A DNA stretch of 26,735 bases, taken from Pelargonium nanum. Taxonomy: Eukaryota > Streptophyta > Magnoliopsida > Geraniales > Geraniaceae. Of the stretch, positions 21,741 through 26,735 are shown in pieces; position 1 is the stretch's first letter; each line of letters opens with the position of its first letter. The position numbers and the translations under genes were made by a program. The notes beneath the pieces were generated by a model. The model saw only the letters and a program-made list of their open reading frames with translations, had not been told where the DNA came from and made no database searches. Location of the stretch: NCBI GenBank assembly GCA_036897485.1, contig JAYMTF010001062.1:1-26735 (forward strand), read 5' to 3'.

Positions 21741-22550
21741 AAGTTCTCCCCCATTTTTGTTACTATTTCTTGTATTCCTCCAATCCAATAATAGTTAGTG
21801 ATCACAAAAAGTTCCATGTTGTAAGTTATTTTCTTTCTTATGTTTTTTGTTGATTGGCAAGTAGTTATGCCATGTTCTAAAGTGGTTCCAAAGGATTGAT
21901 AGATAATTGTAACATGTAGTTTGAGAGGAAAATGGAAACTTCATTTTGTATTTAGTGGTGTATATGAATTTTTGAAAGAGCTTATTCCATTGAAAGGTTC
22001 TTTGTTCTCTAATGAATACGGTCTTCAATTGTATACAAAGATTTAGAGCGTTTGAATTAGCACACTGACCGGTCAAACTAACTTATAATCTTCAAACTTT
22101 TTGCTCTGAATAGGTTAGGTTTTGTATGGGAGACACTTTAAAGATAAAATTGAAACGATGAGAATAGTCGCATATAATTTCTAAATAAATTAAAAAGTCC
22201 TGCTTTATATTAAAAATATTTTTAATTATTGACTAATAACTTTTTTTTAACACAATAATTGACAAATAACTAATAAAAAAAGTGAAATGTTGTTTTTTTC
22301 TTTAAAGCAAAAAAAAGCAAAATATTGTTAATAATTAACTAACAACTAATATAAAAACGCTTTAAAAAAATAAATATCTCACAAGTGAAACAGTGCAGTG
22401 TTTTCCAGCAGAGCACCCCTTATCTGTTTTTTGGCATTTGCTATTTTGGTGTGTTAATCGCAATTGATTCATTGAATTCAGTGGTCGATTTTCCGGTAAA
22501 AGTTGGAGGAGCAGTATAAGAAGAAGCCAACCTCCGGTTCGTCACAACTC
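21741..22550. other. Spacer between NRAP and ARL2
   Basis: It contains the NRAP 3' UTR (a weak AATAAT-type signal near 21787) and then strongly AT-rich sequence with long A and T runs around 22190-22380. The ARL2 promoter should lie near its right end. No coding exon was found. Confidence 0.45.
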
Positions 22551-22555
22551 ACAAA

Positions 22556-23718
22556 GTAATCTCCTCTTCCCCTCATACCAGTTTATTACTTTAGTATTGC
22601 GAATCGTCTTAACTATTTGTTTCGATTTCACAAGTGCATTGTGATTTGTGTGTGTTGAAATATTGTTTGGTTCAATAGAGAAGATTGTCTGAGAAAATGT
22701 TTCGTTTCCGGTGAGATTTGAACAGAAACCACTTGGAGTAAATAAAAATTTGCAATTCATTGATAATTTAGTTGTTCGTGTATTTTTAGATTTGAAATTG
22801 CTCTGCTTTACTAGAAAGAGTAGTGCATTGCTCACCACTCTGTTTGGTTCAATTCAGTTCAACTAGAAAGATAATTATGAGAAAATGTTATCTTTCTGTG
22901 AAAATTAAGTTTATATTCTGATACAAACTATTGCCTATTTTCAATTTCCAATATAAAGAAAGCCAGCTAGGAATTGTGATTATTGAATATTTTGTTGTTC
23001 TTAGCAATCGTGGAGCTAGGATTGGAAGAAAGAGTAGGCATACTAATTGTCAACAACAACTACATTACTACACTAGAGCAAAAACAGACACAAATATTTC
23101 AAATTCAAAATATATAAAGATTTTTTCCGAGAGGGTGGGTGCACGTTTGCTTACCCTTGCCCACCTGCCCTGTTCCATCGGTTCTACTTCTTGGTATGCA
23201 ATGATTGGTTTAGGTAAGAAGAGGTTCATGGTGAAATGTTTGTGTTTCTAGGAATGACCATCTGTATTCCTTGGAGTGAAATGTTTGAGTTTGTTACACT
23301 TGCACTTGTTTCACTCGGAATAACTATTATAGAATTGTTTTACCATGTCAACTTCTTTTAAATTCTTCAAAAAAAAAAAAAAATTTGAAGTACAATTTTG
23401 AAGAAAAAAAACAGTACTTTTGTAATTTGTATTAATATTCGTAAAGGAGCAACTGTCCAAAGTTCAAGGAATCCGATTCCTGAACAGTGTTGGGATGAAA
23501 AAGAAACCTCATATGGGTATTGGGCAGGGGCAATTTCAGAATTTAAAACTTCACCTTGAAGCGCTCCATTGTCATTGCTAGCTAGATCAAAAAATGTGCT
23601 GCTGCATTATGATGAAGTTCATAGAATCATTTGTAGAACAGAAAAAATTATTGTGTCCTCCATTGTTGCCTGCTTGCTCGGATCATTCAAATCTATTGGA
23701 TTCTCAAGTTTTTTGCAG
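22556..23718 (+). other. Possible 5' UTR intron of the ARL2 gene
   Basis: A GTAATC donor at 22556 follows a purine- and C-rich leader-like stretch. A T-run ending in TTTTTTGCAG gives a good acceptor at 23717-23718, 56 bases before the ARL2 ATG. No coding exon is visible between them. This is inferred from splice-site appearance only. The region also holds a poly-A tract near 23370 flanked by CTTCAAA/TTTGAAG arms. Confidence 0.3.
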
Positions 23719-23774
23719 TTTCTGTTTCAATCCAGCCGCTCTTTGTTGGGTTTGATAGATAGTTGGTTGGCTTG

Positions 23775-25617
23775 ATGGGGCTGCTTAGTATCATTCGCAA
23801 GATTAAGAAAAAGGAGAAGGAAATGCGTATACTCATGGTGTATGTATCTCCCCAGATCCCCCTCTTTCATAGAAATTACTAGCTTAGTATCTAATAAAGT
23901 ATGTTGTAAATGATTTGCAGGGGTTTAGATAATTCTGGGAAGACGACGATTGTGTTGAAGATTAATGGTGAAGACACTAGCGTTATCAGTCCCACTCTAG
24001 GCTTCAATATCAAGACACTCATCTTCAACAAGTAAGATTCATATTGATTTTTTTTTTCTCTTTTTCTAAGGGGCAATTAGTCAAACACATTGTGGTGTCT
24101 TTGTTTCTTACTGTCTGTTTGGTTGCTTGGAAAGTTCTAGGAAAGAGAAGTATAAAACTTGTAACCCAACTAAATTCAGCTAAGATTTGAGTCAGGGATG
24201 ATTGGTGGCCTATTCTAACATCTAAATGAAGTGTTTTGATGAAGAAAGAGTGCACTGCTTGATTTGTGTTCTTATGTTTATGTAGCTCATTGATTTATGA
24301 ATCAAGCTATCATTTGACTTTGGCAGGTATGTTCTAAATATATGGGATGTTGGGGGCCAAAGAACGATTAGATCATACTGGAGGAATTACTTTGAGCAAA
24401 CTGATGGTTTGGTGTGGGTGGTTGACAGTTCCGACCTTAGAAGATTAGATGATTGCAAAGCAGAACTGGATAATCTTTTGAAGGAAGAGGTAATTTCATT
24501 GTATGGAACAAAGATGCTTTCATTTGTTCTCTACTTTGTAAAATTGTGTCTGATCCGGACTTTGTGCTTTGTTTTCATTCTCTTATGTCCTGCTTATTTG
24601 CTTGTTAATTTTTTTTACACAACTAATTAGCTTCATGTGACAGAGGCTTTCAGGAGCATCCTTACTGATACTTGCAAATAAGCAGGACATAAAAGGCGCT
24701 CTTACACCAGACGAAATTGCCAGAGTAAGGCTGATGCAATCATTTAGTACATGTTTGCTATATATTACTCCCTTCGTCCCAAAATGAGCGACTTGTTTCT
24801 CATAAATTTTTGTTCCAAATGAGTGTCCTCTTTCCTTTTATAGGAAGTTAGTCATGGATAAATTACCAATAGTATTCCTATAAACAAGTTAGTATCCTTT
24901 GAGTTTGTTACATGTACAATTCTAACCACCATCTTAATTTTTCTCAAAATAGAAACCAAAACACTCATTTTTGGACGGAGGGTGTAGTTTCAGTGTTTCA
25001 CAGTGAATTGAATATATATTTGGCCTGAATTCTTCAAATGATAATACCTATATTAATTAGCATGAAAGGCCAGCATTTTGTCATTGATTTTATACTGTTT
25101 GTAGTGATGCAAAACTTCCTTTGGTGTAGAAGCACATTTGTGCATGTAACGATTGCAACTCTGTGGTCTATAGTCTATAAGTTTCGTAGTTTCGCACATC
25201 ACTTCAATACCATACATTTCATTCTAAGTTAAATTGATCCATAAACTGTTTTGACATTTTGTGAATTGCAAATAGATACATGAATAAGAACTTGCACAAG
25301 GCATTGTGGGTTGTTAGTAATTTGTCGCGCTGGAGTCTTGTTTATAGGGTTGTCGACTTGTCATTACATGCTTGAAGCTACACATATTTGAGCTATTTGA
25401 ACCGGCAGGCTCTTTTGTTAGGACGAGTTTAGGCTATTAATCAAGTGTCTGAGGCGGGTTTTGTGTGTATCCAAACCAGGTACTGAATTTGGAAGCTATG
25501 GATAAAACCAGGCATTGGCAAATTGTGGGGTGTAGTGCATACACAGGAGTGGGGCTGCTGGAGGGATTTGATTGGTTGGTCCAGGACATAGCCTCTAGGA
25601 TTTACATGCTTGATTAA
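23775..25617 (+). CDS. TTN5: ADP-ribosylation factor-like 2 GTPase (TITAN5/ARL2)
   Basis: Five coding exons (23775-23839, 23921-24031, 24327-24489, 24644-24724, 25480-25617) join in frame to 185 residues, the same length as Arabidopsis TITAN5. It begins [16 protein letters not shown]. All G motifs are present: P-loop GLDNSGKT (23-30), switch I SPTLGFN (45-51), WDVGGQR (65-71, with the catalytic Gln at 70), NKQD (125-128) and CSAYTG (158-163). ARL2 proteins bind tubulin-folding cofactor D and their own effectors and act in tubulin assembly and microtubule function. In Arabidopsis, loss is embryo-lethal with giant endosperm nuclei. All introns are GT-AG. Intron 4 holds a MITE. The stop lies 217 bases from the stop of the convergent PYROXD2-like gene. 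Confidence 0.97.
24768..24984 (+). mobile_element. Stowaway-like MITE copy 3 (ARL2 intron 4)
   Basis: Same family and orientation as copy 1. Left end CTCCCTTCGTCCCAAAATGA; right end TCATTTTTGGACGGAGGGTG. TA lies on both sides (24766-24767 and 24985-24986), as expected for a Stowaway target duplication. The element is 217 bp with no coding capacity. The core AGGAAGTTAGTCATGGAT is shared with copies 1 and 2. Confidence 0.88.
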
Positions 25618-25834
25618 ATTCTCTCATTTCCCATTGTAAAAGCCTAAGCATGAGGTACATTTGTGATAGTAAAGATTGAATTTTTCAGTTGAATCATATT
25701 GAGTTGAATCTAACCTTTTGGCAATTATTATTGAGCTTTGGATCTTTTGTCATAGCTAAAAATGTAAACATAACTAACATGTAGCTCCAACCAGCTATTA
25801 CCAACACCTTGCACCGCAAGCGACCCTCGAATCA

Positions 25835-26131
25835 TTATTTGATATTTTGGAGAAGAGCCAGTGCAGCATTGCGACCAGGTGCACCCATCACACCACCACC
25901 TGGGTGTGCCCCACTTCCACACAAGTACAGCCCTTCTACCGGTGTCGCATAATTCGACCTGTAATTTTGTTTACCCGACCAAATCCATATAAAACAATAA
26001 ATTACGTGTTGCGAGAAACTGAAAATAATCCTGGCTTATGGTTGAAGAATGTTGGAAGAATTACCATCCTTTTGTTGGTCGCATGAGGAAGAGTGAATCC
26101 AATCCCATTGCACCATGAAAGATATTTCCTC
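25835..26131 (-). CDS. PYROXD2-like FAD-dependent oxidoreductase, C-terminal two exons (partial)
   Basis: Two minus-strand exons are visible. Exon 26131-26065 encodes [18 protein letters not shown] and then TKGW, whose last codon is split by the intron. Exon 25958-25835 encodes [20 protein letters not shown] followed by [20 protein letters not shown] and TAA. Both junctions are GT-AG and their phases agree (67 nt and 124 nt). [23 protein letters not shown] is the C-terminal FAD-binding signature of PYROXD2 and related phytoene-desaturase-like oxidoreductases. Plants carry a homologue annotated as an FAD/NAD(P)-binding oxidoreductase; the animal protein is mitochondrial. Substrate is unknown. 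The rest of the gene lies beyond the right edge. No single open frame covers it, so it is easily missed. A carotenoid-isomerase relative is the alternative, but the motif fits PYROXD2 better. Confidence 0.88.
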
Positions 26132-26368
26132 CTGTCAATGCATGTTATTCGACTATTAACTTTGTTTTCTAATAAACTGACTTGTAGCGGCTTTTGAAAC
26201 AATGACTATGTGACTATCTAGACTTGCAAATCTTAGTGTTTGTTTGTTAACACTACTTCTAACTTACCGGAGGTGCCACATAGGATTTTCGGTAAATCAG
26301 TTTTGTCGACTTAGGATATAGGTTGTTTGGTAAAACAAGCAAAAATGCAACTTAACGGAAATGAACAG

Positions 26369-26448
26369 TGTTCATCTCCAGTAAGTGGAGAAAAACTACT
26401 GGACCAACTGTTCATCTCCAGTAAGAGGAGAAAAACTACTGGACCAAA
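26369..26448. repeat. 40-bp tandem duplication
   Basis: TGTTCATCTCCAGTAAG... at 26369-26408 is repeated at 26409-26448. There is one clear substitution in the body (GTAAGTGGAG versus GTAAGAGGAG) plus drift at the end. The high identity points to a recent duplication. Confidence 0.85.
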
Positions 26449-26461
26449 ATTGGTCCAGTAG
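26436..26461. repeat. 26-bp near-perfect palindrome at the end of the tandem repeat
   Basis: CTACTGGACCAA and TTGGTCCAGTAG are exact complements separated by two A residues. The left arm is part of the second tandem unit. The right arm adds a further TCCAGTAG, and another lies near 26471-26478. Confidence 0.85.
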
Positions 26462-26735
26462 CAAACAGTAACTCCAGTAGAGTCACACCAAAGACCAAAA
26501 TGCCCTCACTGCAAGAGAGGGGTAGAGAGAATAGAGACCAATGGCTATATTTTGATTTCACAGAAAAATGAAGTACATATGATATGAAATTAGAAGAAAA
26601 ATAACCAAATTCCTCAAAAAAAATAAACAAACTATACACAAAAATAACCCTAATTTGAACAAATCCAACACATATTTCACGAATCAGAACCCTAAATAAC
26701 CTAAATTAAATTGATCTCAAACTAAAAATAGCCCT

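Larger units (their letters stand above)
26132..26735 (-). other. Intron of the PYROXD2-like gene with repeat-rich insertion
   Basis: Upstream of exon 26131-26065 I could not find the preceding PYROXD2 exon in the remaining window. From about 26240 onward the sequence is repeat-like: a 40-bp tandem duplication, a 26-bp palindrome, repeated TCCAGTA motifs and AT-rich sequence to the edge. It is probably a transposon-derived insertion in the intron, of unknown class. Confidence 0.45.

Noticed and set aside
23480..23500. tRNA T-loop-like sequence with a small hairpin near the ARL2 leader
   Set aside because: No acceptor stem, anticodon arm or B-box spacing; the imperfect hairpin is unremarkable.
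26258..26290. Consensus donor (CCG|GTAAGTTAG, minus strand) that could end the preceding PYROXD2 exon
   Set aside because: None of the three frames before it resembles the expected PYROXD2 sequence; it lies in the repeat-like block.

Overview
The window is nuclear DNA of a dicotyledonous plant. The evidence is AT-rich flanks, many short GT-AG introns, a HANABA-TARANU-type GATA factor, an ARL2/TITAN5 GTPase, telo-box and site II promoter elements, and Stowaway-like MITEs. Nothing is bacterial, organellar or viral. The species cannot be named from the sequence.

Layout. (1) 926-1723, minus: a HAN-like B-class GATA transcription factor in two coding exons. The intron lies inside the zinc finger and has a GC donor. 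Its presumed leader (about 1724-2117) is CT-rich on the coding strand and carries two overlapping uORFs below a TATA box. (2) About 2.2-11.8 kb: a gene-poor spacer between the divergent HAN-like and NRAP genes, with simple repeats, a possible retroelement relic and no gene I can support. (3) 12128-21740, plus: a complete NRAP (NOL6/Utp22 homologue) ribosome-biogenesis gene. I assembled it as 26 coding exons giving 1052 residues, behind a promoter rich in site II and telo-box elements. (4) 23775-25617, plus: a complete ARL2/TITAN5 small GTPase in five coding exons, 185 residues. (5) 25835-26131, minus: the last two coding exons of a PYROXD2-like FAD oxidoreductase that continues past the right edge, tail-to-tail with ARL2.

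Repeats. Three copies of one Stowaway-like MITE family lie in introns: two in NRAP, in opposite orientation on either side of exons 8-9, and one in ARL2 intron 4. A 40-bp tandem duplication and a 26-bp palindrome lie inside the PYROXD2-like gene.

The genes are not an operon or an obvious pathway. They are a developmental regulator beside three conserved genes: ribosome assembly, tubulin folding/microtubules, and a probable organellar oxidoreductase. The best leads are the in-frame GC-AG intron that splits the GATA finger, the inverted MITE pair around NRAP exons 8-9, the overlapping uORF pair in the HAN-like leader, and the PYROXD2-like gene end, which shows only when spliced frames are read on the minus strand.
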